Source: Kineococcus gynurae
GTDB taxonomy: Bacteria; Actinomycetota; Actinomycetes; Actinomycetales; Kineococcaceae
DNA: 64,000 nt
Assembly (NCBI RefSeq): GCF_050871315.1
Contig: NZ_JBJLRE010000005.1
Reading direction: 5' to 3' (one strand)
The position numbers were made by a program, and so were the translations under genes. Numbering within the stretch: the stretch's first letter is position 1; each line of letters starts with the position of its first letter. Positions 15,269 through 23,387 of the stretch are shown piece by piece. The notes under the pieces were generated by a model. It saw only the letters and a list, made by a program, of their open reading frames with translations, ran no database searches and had not been told where the DNA came from.

Positions 15269-16252
15269 ATGGCCGTCGGCACCGGCGCCTCGGACCGTCC
15301 CGGTCCCAGTGCGGGCGCCCGTTTCCCGGCGTCCCTCCTGCACACCGCGGCGACGCTCTACTACCTGCAGGACGCGACCCAGGCCGAGGTCGCGGCCGCC
15401 CTCGGGACGAGCCGCGCCACCGTCAGCCGCCTGCTGCAGGAGGCCCGCACGCGGGGGATCGTCCGGATCGAGGTCATCGACCCCGCCCGCGCCGACACCA
15501 CCGAGCTGGCCGAGGAGCTGCGCGTCCGGCTCGGGCTGACCTCCGTCCGGATCTGCGCCTCGGCGCCGGCCGGGCACGTCGCCGACGCCGTCTCCCCCGT
15601 GCTGGCCGAGCTGCTGGGCGAGGTCGGCCTGGGCCGTGACGACGTGATGATCGTGTCGTCCGGGCGGACGATGCACGACGTCGCCCGCCGTCCCCTGCCG
15701 TCGTTGCCCGGGGTGGTCGTCGCCCCGATGGTGGGCGGGCAGGACGAGCCCGAACCCTGGTACCAGACCAACGAGATCACCCGGCGGGTCGCGGCCGGCC
15801 TCGGCGGGGTCCCCCGCTTCCTCTTCGCCCCGGCCATGCCCGGCCCGGAACTGCGGCGGGGACTGATGACCGATCCCTCCATCCGGCGGGTGTTCGAGCT
15901 CTGGGCCGACGCCAAGGTCGCGCTGATGGGCGTCGGGGCGCCGCCGCTGCTGCGCGCGTCGATCCCCGGATTCGTCCCCACCGGTGAGGCCCCTTTGCGC
16001 CGCTCGGTGGGTGACGTCAGCAGCCGGTTCTACGACGCCGACGGGGTCGAGGTCACCTACGAGGGCGGGGAGCGGCTCATCGCCTGCCCGCTGGAGATCC
16101 TGCGGGACAAGGAGATCGGGATAGCCGTCGCCTACGGGGCCGAGAAGGTCCCGAGCATCCTGGGCGGGGTGCGCGGGCGGTACTTCACCCACCTCGTCAC
16201 CGACCCCGAGACCGCGGGCCTGCTGCTGGCCGAGGCCCCGCCCGCCGACTGA
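15269..16252 (+). CDS. SorC-family sugar-binding transcriptional regulator
   Basis: A 327-residue regulator. The N-terminal helix-turn-helix is 'TQAEVAAALGTSRATVSRLLQEAR' (around residues 40-63), followed by the SorC/DeoR-type effector domain with 'IVSSGRTMHDVA', 'VVAPMVGGQDEP' and the end segment 'GGVRGRYFTHLVTDPETA'. These regulators bind phosphorylated sugars and usually control the adjacent uptake operon. ATG 15269 is chosen from GGATCGGAGA just upstream; the longer reading is low-complexity. It is divergent from the dehydrogenase-ABC operon, whose control region is full of repeats, so it is the likely regulator of that operon. Confidence 0.9.
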   Translation: MAVGTGASDRPGPSAGARFPASLLHTAATLYYLQDATQAEVAAALGTSRATVSRLLQEARTRGIVRIEVIDPARADTTELAEELRVRLGLTSVRICASAPAGHVADAVSPVLAELLGEVGLGRDDVMIVSSGRTMHDVARRPLPSLPGVVVAPMVGGQDEPEPWYQTNEITRRVAAGLGGVPRFLFAPAMPGPELRRGLMTDPSIRRVFELWADAKVALMGVGAPPLLRASIPGFVPTGEAPLRRSVGDVSSRFYDADGVEVTYEGGERLIACPLEILRDKEIGIAVAYGAEKVPSILGGVRGRYFTHLVTDPETAGLLLAEAPPAD

Positions 16253-16316
16253 CCCGGGCTCGGCGGGGGCGTCGCAGGAGCCTGCAGGGGGGACGCGACA
16301 CGCCGCGCGTCGGAGG

Positions 16317-16370
16317 GCCGGCGGCGGCGCGCCGCCCGGGGCCTGCAGGCTGGTGCTACGCCGGCCCCGG
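16317..16370. terminator. GC-rich hairpins between convergent genes
   Basis: A palindrome GGCGGCGCGCCGCC lies near 16322-16335, and CCGGGGCC (16336-16343) pairs with GGCCCCGG (16363-16370) over 8 bp, spanning the stop codon of the minus-strand gene. Placed between the regulator stop (16252) and the next convergent gene, this fits a two-way terminator. No T-run follows. Confidence 0.4.
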
Positions 16371-17096
16371 CTCCGGCAGCACCGCGACGCGGACGTCGAC
16401 CCCGTGGTCGTGCAGGTCGAGACGGACGGAGTCGCCCTCGGTGACGACCGACGTCACCAACCCCGATCCCGGGTCGACCTGGACCACACCCTCGACCGAC
16501 CCGGACGACAGGCCCGCCCGTACCTCGTCCAGCGTGCTGCGCACCGCGTCCCGTCGTTCCGGGGTGGCGGCGTCCACGAGCCGGGCGAGCTCGAGGCGGA
16601 CCCGGAACCGGCCCGGGGTCGCCGCGGGCTCGGCGGCCGCCACCGCGGCCAGCCAGCAGAAGGTGGCGGCCAGACTCCCCAGGACCGGGTCGCGCTCGAG
16701 CGGGAGGCGGGTGGCCCCCGGCGGCGCGGTCCAGCACCCCGCCTCGTCCGGGACCGGAGGACCCGGGAGCAGGACCATCGTCAACGACTCCCCCTGGGGG
16801 ACGAGGAGCGCGTGGGCGGTCTGCTCGTCGGGGGTGGTGCGCCCGGGCAGCGAGATCAACCCGTCGAGCACGAGGAGGCCGTCGCCGACGGGCGGCGCGG
16901 GAGGTGTCGGGAAGACGCTGGTCATCGTCGCCGCACCGGTGGTCAGGTCGGTGCACCCGTGCGCGGTGGTCTCGGCCGGCCCCTCGGCCGGCATCCGGCA
17001 GGTGTACCGGGCGGTCCGGGCGGCCAGGGTGCGCTCGTACGCGTCGCGGACCGCCGCGAGGGCGTCGTCGGGACTGGAGGCGGGCTCGGAAGGCAT
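16356..17096 (-). CDS. Hypothetical protein, 246 residues
   Basis: It starts MPSEPASSPDDALAAVRDAYERT and has an 'AVRDAYERTLAARTARYTCRM' helix followed by mainly beta-type sequence ('GLLVLDGLISLPG', 'VQVDPGSGLVTSVVTEGDSVRLDLHDHGVDV'). There is no signal peptide or membrane helix and no family I recognise. The repeated strand pattern late in the protein resembles a lipoprotein/LppX-type sheet, but this is weak. It is 9 bases downstream of another hypothetical gene and co-oriented with it, so they probably form an operon. Confidence 0.6.
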   Translation of the reverse strand: MPSEPASSPDDALAAVRDAYERTLAARTARYTCRMPAEGPAETTAHGCTDLTTGAATMTSVFPTPPAPPVGDGLLVLDGLISLPGRTTPDEQTAHALLVPQGESLTMVLLPGPPVPDEAGCWTAPPGATRLPLERDPVLGSLAATFCWLAAVAAAEPAATPGRFRVRLELARLVDAATPERRDAVRSTLDEVRAGLSSGSVEGVVQVDPGSGLVTSVVTEGDSVRLDLHDHGVDVRVAVLPEPGPA

Positions 17097-17105
17097 CGCC
17101 TCACG

Positions 17106-17579
17106 CTAGGCGCCGTGTCGTTCGGCGTCGTACGGCAGGAACCGCCGCTGCGGGAACAAGCGGCCCAGTAGCGGCAACTGGACGGCCCCGCCAATGACGG
17201 TTCCGCAGGCCGTCTCGATCTCGACGGCACGGGCGGACGGGAACCCGCGCTCTACCACTCGACCGGCGAAGACCGCGTCGGCCAGGGCTCGAAGCCAGAC
17301 GAAGGGCTGGGACAACCCGGCCACCTCCAACCACGAGTTCGAGATGGTGATGTTCAGGGCGACGTCGGGTCCCTGTGCATCCTGGGGACACTCCCCGGCT
17401 ACGGACAACCGGGCCGCACCGTCACGCCGAGGGGCGACGCGGGTGACCCACAACCCAGTTCTCGGGACCGGACCGCTCTCGACGACCGCCGCCTCCGGTC
17501 CGAACCGTTGCAGCGCATCGGTCAGAACAACCAGAACCGCGCGGTCCAGCTGTCCTGAAGCGTTACCCGGCGCGATCAC
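17106..17579 (-). CDS. Hypothetical protein, about 157 residues
   Basis: Started at GTG 17579, which overlaps the stop of a small upstream ORF as GTGA. The product begins VIAPGNASGQLDRAVLVVLTDALQRFG and includes 'LNITISNSWLEVAGLSQPFVWLRALADAVFAG' spread over two blocks. No domain is recognised. Codon use is less G/C-extreme than in the neighbours (more A/T third positions), which suggests an acquired or fast-evolving gene. A longer in-frame reading to 17804 exists but has no supporting start. Confidence 0.5.
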   Translation of the reverse strand: MIAPGNASGQLDRAVLVVLTDALQRFGPEAAVVESGPVPRTGLWVTRVAPRRDGAARLSVAGECPQDAQGPDVALNITISNSWLEVAGLSQPFVWLRALADAVFAGRVVERGFPSARAVEIETACGTVIGGAVQLPLLGRLFPQRRFLPYDAERHGA

Positions 17580-17665
17580 CGCAACCCCAGCACGACGGCA
17601 ACCGCACCCACGACGAAGCAGAAGAGCGTCAGCAACGTCATCCGACTTCCGGGAGTCAGCGCCAT
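17576..17665 (-). CDS. Possible small single-pass membrane peptide
   Basis: A 29-codon ORF: MALTPGSRM followed by a hydrophobic stretch 'TLLTLFCFVVGAVAVVLGL' and a final Arg. Its TGA overlaps the GTG of the next gene. An in-frame ATG at 17758 would lengthen it to 60 residues. Neither start has a convincing Shine-Dalgarno sequence, so evidence rests on the hydrophobic segment and the overlap. Confidence 0.35.
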   Translation of the reverse strand: MALTPGSRMTLLTLFCFVVGAVAVVLGLR

Positions 17666-17775
17666 CGGAGCAAGCCGATGCGCGAGTCCGGTCGGCGCCC
17701 TTCCGTCGTTCCTCGACCGTTGACGGCCGCGCGACCTGGTGAGCGAGCCGACGTCCATGAAGCCGGCCAGCGGCG

Positions 17776-19371
17776 TCAACCGAGAGGGGCCGAGACCCCC
17801 GCACCGGGCCGCAGTGCGGTGGCCTCGTCGTCCAACCCGACCCGTTCCAGCGCGGAGAGCTGGTGCTGGAGGTCGCGGGTCGCCTCGTGCAGGCGGCGGT
17901 AGGCCGGGTAGAGGTCGGCGTAGACGGCCGCGGCGTCGGCCTGGGGATGGGTCACGTCCTCGACCACGTTCCAGCGGGCCCCGACCTCGACGGCCCCCAG
18001 CGCGACGGCGGCGAACTTCGCGTCGCCCAGGGAGGCGCCGATCCGGTCGCGGGGCAGTTCCTGCTCCAACCCGGTCACGTCGGTGACGATCTGGGGCCAG
18101 AGCCGCGAACCCGTACCGCCGCCGACCGCGACCACGCGACGGACCTCGACCCCGGCGTCCTGCAACGTCTCCACGTTGTGCCGCACCCCGAACGCGGTCG
18201 CCTCGAGCAGGGCCCGGTGGACCTCGCCGCGGGTGCTGCGCAGGGTCAACCCGAGCAGGGCCCCGCGGGCGTCGGCGTCGGCGAACGGCGTGCGCTCCCC
18301 GGCGAAGTACGGCAGGGCGAGCAGGCCGTTCGCACCGGGGGGTGCGGCGGCCGCCTCGGCCACGAGGTCGGCGACCGGCGGGGCGCCGACCGTCTCGCGC
18401 CACCACTCCGTGGCCGAACCCGAGCTGGCCATTCCCGCGGCGAGCGTCGTCTGGCCGGGGCGTGCCCCCGCCGCCCCCCACAGCGCCGGGTGCTCGCGGG
18501 GGCCGTCGGTGACGGCGACGAAGAACATCGTCGAGCCGTACATGACCATGAGGTCACCGGGCCGGCCGACGTCCACGCTCTCCGCCTCGGCCCACGCGTC
18601 GATCGTGCCCGCGGCGACCGGGACCCCGACCGGGATGCCGGTCTCGGCCGCGGCCGCCTCGGTGACCCGTCCGACCTCGTCGGAGGGCCAGACCAGGCGC
18701 GGCATGGGCAGTCCGGGGGCGACGTCCGCGCACCGGTCGGCGATCCAGTCCTGGGCGTGCCGGTCGTAGAGGGGCGTCGCCTGCGACGCGGAGTGGTGGT
18801 CGAGCACGTACTCGCCGGTCAGCCGGAACGCCAGGTAGGAGTTGCACATGAAGAAGTGCCGGGCCCGGGCGAACACCTCGGGTTCGTGCCGGCGCAACCA
18901 CAGCAGTTTCCCCCCGGCCGCCTGCGACGACATCCGGGATCCGCAGCGGCGCAACAGGTCCTGCTCCCCGTACCGCTCCTCCAGCTCGGCCGCCTCGGGC
19001 AACGAACGGGTGTCGACCCCGTAGAGGATCGCCGGGCGCAGCGGGGTCCCGGAACCGTCGGCGAGCAGCGCCGTCGGCCCGATCCCGCTCGCGCAGACGG
19101 CGACCACCCGGTCCCCGGCCTCGGCCGCGCGGTCGGTGAGGGTGCGCGCGATCCGGCGGAAGTCGGCCCACCACACGCCGTCGGCGTCGTGCTCGACGTA
19201 ACCGGGACGCGGGTAGGCGGTCCTGTGGGCCACCGATTCACGGTCCACGACCGTGCCGTCGAGGGTCGAGAGGACCCCCTTGCTGCTCCCGGTACCGACG
19301 TCGACCCCCAGCACCAGGTCTCGACCGGCGCGGGGACGGGCGGACGGGTCGCGCTGACCGGTGGGGATCAC
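17776..19371 (-). CDS. FGGY-family carbohydrate kinase
   Basis: A 531-residue sugar/polyol kinase. N-terminal phosphate-binding motif 'LGVDVGTGSSKGVL', substrate-side 'PGYVEHDADGVWW', and the C-terminal FGGY signature region 'VRRVVAVGGGTGSRLWPQIVTDVTG' are visible. GTG 19371 is preferred because AGGAGG lies four bases before it. The family phosphorylates xylulose, ribulose, erythritol, glycerol and similar compounds; its position beside the dehydrogenase-ABC-SorC cluster suggests it acts on the imported polyol or its ketose product. It lies about 110 bases downstream of the sirtuin gene on the same strand. Confidence 0.9.
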   Translation of the reverse strand: MIPTGQRDPSARPRAGRDLVLGVDVGTGSSKGVLSTLDGTVVDRESVAHRTAYPRPGYVEHDADGVWWADFRRIARTLTDRAAEAGDRVVAVCASGIGPTALLADGSGTPLRPAILYGVDTRSLPEAAELEERYGEQDLLRRCGSRMSSQAAGGKLLWLRRHEPEVFARARHFFMCNSYLAFRLTGEYVLDHHSASQATPLYDRHAQDWIADRCADVAPGLPMPRLVWPSDEVGRVTEAAAAETGIPVGVPVAAGTIDAWAEAESVDVGRPGDLMVMYGSTMFFVAVTDGPREHPALWGAAGARPGQTTLAAGMASSGSATEWWRETVGAPPVADLVAEAAAAPPGANGLLALPYFAGERTPFADADARGALLGLTLRSTRGEVHRALLEATAFGVRHNVETLQDAGVEVRRVVAVGGGTGSRLWPQIVTDVTGLEQELPRDRIGASLGDAKFAAVALGAVEVGARWNVVEDVTHPQADAAAVYADLYPAYRRLHEATRDLQHQLSALERVGLDDEATALRPGAGVSAPLG

Positions 19372-19482
19372 GGAACCTCCTCGACGGGCCGCCACCTCCG
19401 CGCACCGACCCGCGGGTCATCCTGCCACCGGGCCCGGCGGACCCCGCGGGCCCCAGGGACCCCGGTCAGGGTGACGACTGGA

Positions 19483-20346
19483 TCAGCCGACGGTGGGCAC
19501 CCCGGTCAACCGCCCCGCCAACGCCGGCAGCACCTCCGCCAGCGGCCGGTCCACCCGCAGGTCGGCCTTCTCGTCCCCGCGGGTCGGACCCGAGTTCACG
19601 ATGGCGACCGGGATGCCGCGCTTGGCCGCGTGCAGGACGAACCGGTAGCCCGACATGACGGTCAACGACGACCCGACCACCAGGAGCGCGCGGGCGGCAT
19701 CGACCAGCCCGAACGACGACTCGACCGCGGGCCGGGGGACGGACTCGCCGAAGAACACCACGTCGGCCTTCAGCGCGTCGGCCCCGCAGACCGTGCAACC
19801 CACCGTGCGGAACCCGGCGAGCTGGTCGGCGGAGAGGTCCGCGTCGCCGTCGGGGTTCAGCGCCTTGAGCACCGTGATCCGCGACTCGAAACCCGGGTTC
19901 GCGGCGCGCAACCGGTCCGCGAGCGCCCGCCGGCTCGTCCGGTCGCCGCAGTGCAGGCAGACGACCCGGTCGAGGTTGCCGTGGATCTCCACGACGTTGC
20001 GGGAACCCGCGGCCACGTCGAGCCCGTCGACGTTCTGGGTGATCGTCCCGACGACCAACCCGGCGGCGTCGAGCGCGGCGAGGGCGCGGTGCCCGGCGTT
20101 CGGCCGGGCCCTGCGGAAATGCTCCCAGCCGACGTGGCTGCGCCCCCAGTAGCGGCGGCGGGCCTCGGCGGAGGTGGTGAACTCCTGGTAGGTCATGGGC
20201 GTGTGCCGACGCAGGGACCCGTTGGGGCCGCGGTAATCGGGGATGCCGGAGTCGGTGGACAACCCGGCGCCGGCGAGGACGGTGACGCCACCGGCGCCGA
20301 CCAGCCCGGCCAGCGCGTCCAGCTCGGGGGCGGGCGCGTCGGTCAC
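19483..20346 (-). CDS. Sir2-family NAD-dependent protein deacylase
   Basis: A 287-residue sirtuin. Motifs: NAD-binding 'GAGLSTDSGIPDYRGPNG', 'TQNVDGL', catalytic His in 'EIHGNLD', four zinc ligands in 'CLHCG' and 'CTVCG', and 'VVGSSLTV'. It removes acetyl or other acyl groups from lysines using NAD. GTG 20346 overlaps the MFS stop as GTGA (20343-20346), so the two are translationally coupled. The target is unknown; acetyl-CoA synthetase is a common bacterial substrate but no such gene is nearby. Confidence 0.9.
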   Translation of the reverse strand: MTDAPAPELDALAGLVGAGGVTVLAGAGLSTDSGIPDYRGPNGSLRRHTPMTYQEFTTSAEARRRYWGRSHVGWEHFRRARPNAGHRALAALDAAGLVVGTITQNVDGLDVAAGSRNVVEIHGNLDRVVCLHCGDRTSRRALADRLRAANPGFESRITVLKALNPDGDADLSADQLAGFRTVGCTVCGADALKADVVFFGESVPRPAVESSFGLVDAARALLVVGSSLTVMSGYRFVLHAAKRGIPVAIVNSGPTRGDEKADLRVDRPLAEVLPALAGRLTGVPTVG

Positions 20347-21599
20347 GCGTTCATGCTGCCCGCCGCCCCCGCGCGGCGCAGGACGAGCGCGGCGACGGCG
20401 ACGGCGAGCACCCCGACCCCGGCGGTGACGGCGACGACGGCGGTCCATCCGGCCGCCTCGAACGCGGTGCCGCCCAACCATCCGAGGACGCTGGACCCGG
20501 CGTAGTAGGCGAACGTGTAGAGCGCCGAGGCCTGGGCCCGGACCGGGCGGGGCGCGATGGACCCGACCCAGCCGCTGGCCACGGCGTGCGCGGTGAAGAA
20601 CCCGACGGTCAGCAGGACCAGGCCGAGCAGGACGACCGGGAGCGCGGAGGCGGCGGTGAGCAGGCAGCCGAGGACGAACAGCGCGCCGGACCCGGCGAGC
20701 ACCGTGAACCGGGAGGTCGCGGCCACGAGACGACCCGCGGCGGACGCCGAGACCGTGCCGAACACGTAGACCAGGAACAGCAGACCGACGACGGTCTGGG
20801 TCAGCGAGAACGGCCGGTCCAGCAGTCGGAAACCCAGGTAGTTGTAGATCGTCACGAACGCCCCCATGAGCAGCAGCGCCTGCGCGTAGAGGGCCAGCAG
20901 CGCCCGGTCGGACAGGGCGGTGCGGAGTCTGCGGGCCAGGCTCGTCCGCGGTGCGGCGGCCCCGGTCCGCAGGCGGGCGGGGACGAACCCGCGGGCGGGG
21001 GGCACCGCGACGCAGAACACGACCGCGGCCAGCACCGACGCGGCCGACACGGTGAGGACCCCCAGCTGCCAGGAACCGCTGAGGTCGACCGAGATCCCGG
21101 AGAGGATGCGCCCGCCGAGACCACCCAGCGAGGTCCCGGCGACGTAGACGGCCGCGGCCTGGGCGACCTGGCGGGCGGCCACCTCCTCGGCGAGGAAGGC
21201 CATGGCGACCGCGGGCAGGCCCCCGAGCGCGGCACCCTGCAGGGTGCGCAGCGCGAGCATCGGCCAGATCCCCCCGGCCAGCGGCAGGGCGAGACCCAGC
21301 AGCGTCGCCACCACGAGCGAGACGACCATCACCGGGACCCGCCCGTAGCGGTCGGCCAGCGCGCTCCAGCCGAAGACGGACAGCGCCAGGGCGCCCGTCG
21401 CGCAGGACACGGTGAGCGCGGTGTGCGCGGCGTCGACGTGCAGGGCCCCGGACAGGGTCGGCAGGACGGCCTGGGTCGCGTACAGCTGGGCGAAGGTGGC
21501 GATGCCGGCCGCGAACAGGGCGATCCGGACGCGGCGGTAACCGGGGCTGTGCTGCTCGTACCCGGGGTGGGGTCGCGCGGGGGCCGTCAGCGTGGTCAC
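20343..21599 (-). CDS. MFS transporter
   Basis: A 418-residue major facilitator with twelve predicted helices. The first helix region reads 'VRIALFAAGIATFAQLYATQAVLP' and the loop 2-3 signature appears as 'GWSALADRYGRVPVM'. The pattern resembles the YnfM / arabinose-efflux group of drug or metabolite exporters. GTG 21599 is the start that leaves a short control region to the divergent LysR gene. The stop is coupled to the sirtuin start. Substrate is unknown. Confidence 0.88.
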   Translation of the reverse strand: MTTLTAPARPHPGYEQHSPGYRRVRIALFAAGIATFAQLYATQAVLPTLSGALHVDAAHTALTVSCATGALALSVFGWSALADRYGRVPVMVVSLVVATLLGLALPLAGGIWPMLALRTLQGAALGGLPAVAMAFLAEEVAARQVAQAAAVYVAGTSLGGLGGRILSGISVDLSGSWQLGVLTVSAASVLAAVVFCVAVPPARGFVPARLRTGAAAPRTSLARRLRTALSDRALLALYAQALLLMGAFVTIYNYLGFRLLDRPFSLTQTVVGLLFLVYVFGTVSASAAGRLVAATSRFTVLAGSGALFVLGCLLTAASALPVVLLGLVLLTVGFFTAHAVASGWVGSIAPRPVRAQASALYTFAYYAGSSVLGWLGGTAFEAAGWTAVVAVTAGVGVLAVAVAALVLRRAGAAGSMNA

Positions 21600-21612
21600 C
21601 CTTCGACGGTAG

Positions 21613-21650
21613 GCAGGCTCGACCGATGCGTCCAATGCATGAAAGCCTGC
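21613..21650. promoter_or_regulatory. Candidate LysR operator between MFS and LysR genes
   Basis: In a 57-base divergent spacer, ATGC (21626-21629) and GCAT (21637-21640) form an ATGC-N7-GCAT dyad, the size of a LysR T-N11-A box. It is nested in a longer inverted pair GCAGGCT (21613-21619) and AGCCTGC (21644-21650). Position and symmetry fit autoregulation and control of the exporter. Confidence 0.45.
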
Positions 21651-21656
21651 TGACCC

Positions 21657-22604
21657 ATGCAGGACGAACGCCTGACGCAGGCCCTCGACGCGCTGGCCGG
21701 GCCCCTGCGGGTCCTGGTGGCGGTCGCCGACCACGAGCACGTCACCCGCGCGGCCGGGGAGCTGGGCCTCGGCCAGCCGACCGTGAGCCGGGCGCTCGCC
21801 CGCATCTCGGCGGCGGTCGGGGTCGAGCTCGTCGCCCCGCACGGGCGGGGCCTGCGGCTGACCGCGGCCGGGCGGACGCTCGCCGAGCACGGCCGCCGGG
21901 CCCTGGCCGAGCTCGACCGGGGCCTCGAGGAGGTGCACGCCGAGGACGACCCCTCCACCGGTCGGGTGGCGCTCGGATTCCTGCACACCCTGGGCCCGGC
22001 GGCGGTCCCCGCGCTGGTGCGGGCGTTCCGCGACGCCCACCCGGGGGCCCGGTTCTCCCTCGTCCAGGGCGCCGCCGGGACGCTGCTCGCGCAGCTGCGC
22101 GGTGGCGAGGTCGACCTGGTCCTCACCTCCCCGTTGCCCGAGGCGGACGACCTGGTCGCCCGGCCGCTGCTGCAGCAACGTCTCGTGCTCACCGTGTGGC
22201 CCGGGCACCCGCTGGCCGGGCGCGGGGCGGTCGAGCTGGACGAGCTGCGGGAGGAGGAGTTCGTCGCGTTCGAACCCGGTTACGGGCTGCGCGACACGAC
22301 CGAGCGAATGTTCGCCGCGGTCGGCTTCGCCCCCCGGACCGGGTTGCTGGGGCAGGACGCGGACACGCTGCGGGGCCTGGTCGCCGCCGGCCTCGGGATC
22401 GCCGTGCTCCCCCCGGCCCGACCCGGGGCCGCGGGCGGGGTGGTCGAGCTCGAGCTCGGCGGCCCCTCCACCACCCGCACCCTGGGGCTGGTGCACCGCA
22501 GCGGCCCGCTGCCGAGGGCGGTCCGGGCGTTCCACGACCTCGTGCTCGCCCGGCCGGAGCTGTTGCGGGTCAGAGCCGGTGGCACCGACGGCGCGGTCGG
22601 CTGA
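21657..22604 (+). CDS. LysR-family transcriptional regulator
   Basis: A 315-residue regulator. N-terminal winged helix-turn-helix 'HVTRAAGELGLGQPTVSRALARIS' (around residues 27-50) and the LysR effector domain beginning 'GRVALGFLHTLGPAAVPALV'. It is divergent from the MFS gene across a spacer with a LysR-type dyad, so it probably controls that exporter. The 3' third is overlapped on the other strand by the extension of the rhomboid-like ORF, but codon bias and domain content make this gene secure. Confidence 0.92.
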   Translation: MQDERLTQALDALAGPLRVLVAVADHEHVTRAAGELGLGQPTVSRALARISAAVGVELVAPHGRGLRLTAAGRTLAEHGRRALAELDRGLEEVHAEDDPSTGRVALGFLHTLGPAAVPALVRAFRDAHPGARFSLVQGAAGTLLAQLRGGEVDLVLTSPLPEADDLVARPLLQQRLVLTVWPGHPLAGRGAVELDELREEEFVAFEPGYGLRDTTERMFAAVGFAPRTGLLGQDADTLRGLVAAGLGIAVLPPARPGAAGGVVELELGGPSTTRTLGLVHRSGPLPRAVRAFHDLVLARPELLRVRAGGTDGAVG

Positions 22605-23221
22605 CGCGTCCCCCCGTCCCCCCGTCGCAGGACGCGGCCCCAGGCCACCCCGACGAGCAGGGCGACGAGGTGCCCGAGGGCCGTGAAGTCCGGGTCCACC
22701 GCCAGGACGAGGAAGAGCACCGCGAGGCCGGCGATGACGATCCGGTTCCGGTGCCGACCGGAGCGGGGCACGGCGGCGGCGAGGGCTCCCGCGACGCCCG
22801 CGACCCCGTAGCTCGCCCCGACGTCCGACGCGCTCCGGACCGCCGGGTCCACCACCCCGAGGCCCAGACCGACGAGGAGGAGACCGGCGACGACGAGGGT
22901 GGCCCCCACGTGCCCGACGGCGAAGGTCACCACGGTCGCCCGTCGACCGAAGCGCCGTCGGAACAGGGTCAGCACCACGACCAGCGGGGCCAGGATCCAC
23001 AGGTCGTCGGCGTCGGGGAGGACGAACGCGCTGAGCACGAGCACGCGCAGCGGAACGGTGGCCAGGTTGTCGAGGTCGGTGCTGGTCCAGGCCACGACGG
23101 CGTCCTGCTGCGCGGGCGTCAGCAGCTGCAGCGCGGTGAACACGGTCAGGACCACCGCGGCGAACCCCAGGCCCACGTCGGCGGACCCCGGAACGGATCG
23201 GTCGCGGACGGGCGGTGGCAT
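22280..23221 (-). CDS. Rhomboid-like membrane protein with an unusual antisense C-terminal extension
   Basis: Residues 1-200 have about six hydrophobic helices. A GxSx-type serine is visible in 'GASYGVAG' (Ser near 137) and a helix-6 His in 'TALGHLVAL' (near 184), the spacing of a rhomboid catalytic dyad; many actinobacterial rhomboid-like proteins have this pattern. ATG 23221 is taken as start. From about residue 206 the frame runs antisense through the LysR gene until 22280 with no stop, giving an Arg/Ser/Pro-rich tail that looks like a shadow reading. Either the protein has this odd tail, or an indel in the C-runs at 22611-22627 hides the true end. Domain call is firm to moderate, the 3' boundary is not. 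Confidence 0.65.
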   Translation of the reverse strand: MPPPVRDRSVPGSADVGLGFAAVVLTVFTALQLLTPAQQDAVVAWTSTDLDNLATVPLRVLVLSAFVLPDADDLWILAPLVVVLTLFRRRFGRRATVVTFAVGHVGATLVVAGLLLVGLGLGVVDPAVRSASDVGASYGVAGVAGALAAAVPRSGRHRNRIVIAGLAVLFLVLAVDPDFTALGHLVALLVGVAWGRVLRRGDGGTRQPTAPSVPPALTRNSSGRASTRSWNARTALGSGPLRCTSPRVRVVEGPPSSSSTTPPAAPGRAGGSTAIPRPAATRPRSVSASCPSNPVRGAKPTAANIRSVVSRSP

Positions 23222-23347
23222 GTCCCGACCGTGCGCCCGGAGGCTGTGCGTCAGCCCGGTGCGGGCTGTCCCGGCCGTCTGGACCCGGTCGTGGCGGTTC
23301 GCCAGCCCACGCACAGCTCGGACCTAAGTCGGTGGCCGTTGCTGGAC

Positions 23348-23366
23348 CCGGGGGACGCTCCCCCGG
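23348..23366. promoter_or_regulatory. Perfect 8-bp hairpin in the leader of the secreted-protein gene
   Basis: CCGGGGGA (23348-23355) pairs with TCCCCCGG (23359-23366) around a 3-base loop, ending 21 bases before the start codon. It could be a 5'-leader element or a terminator against upstream transcription; there is no further evidence for either. Confidence 0.35.
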
Positions 23367-23387
23367 TCCGACGGAAGGGATCCCGTG

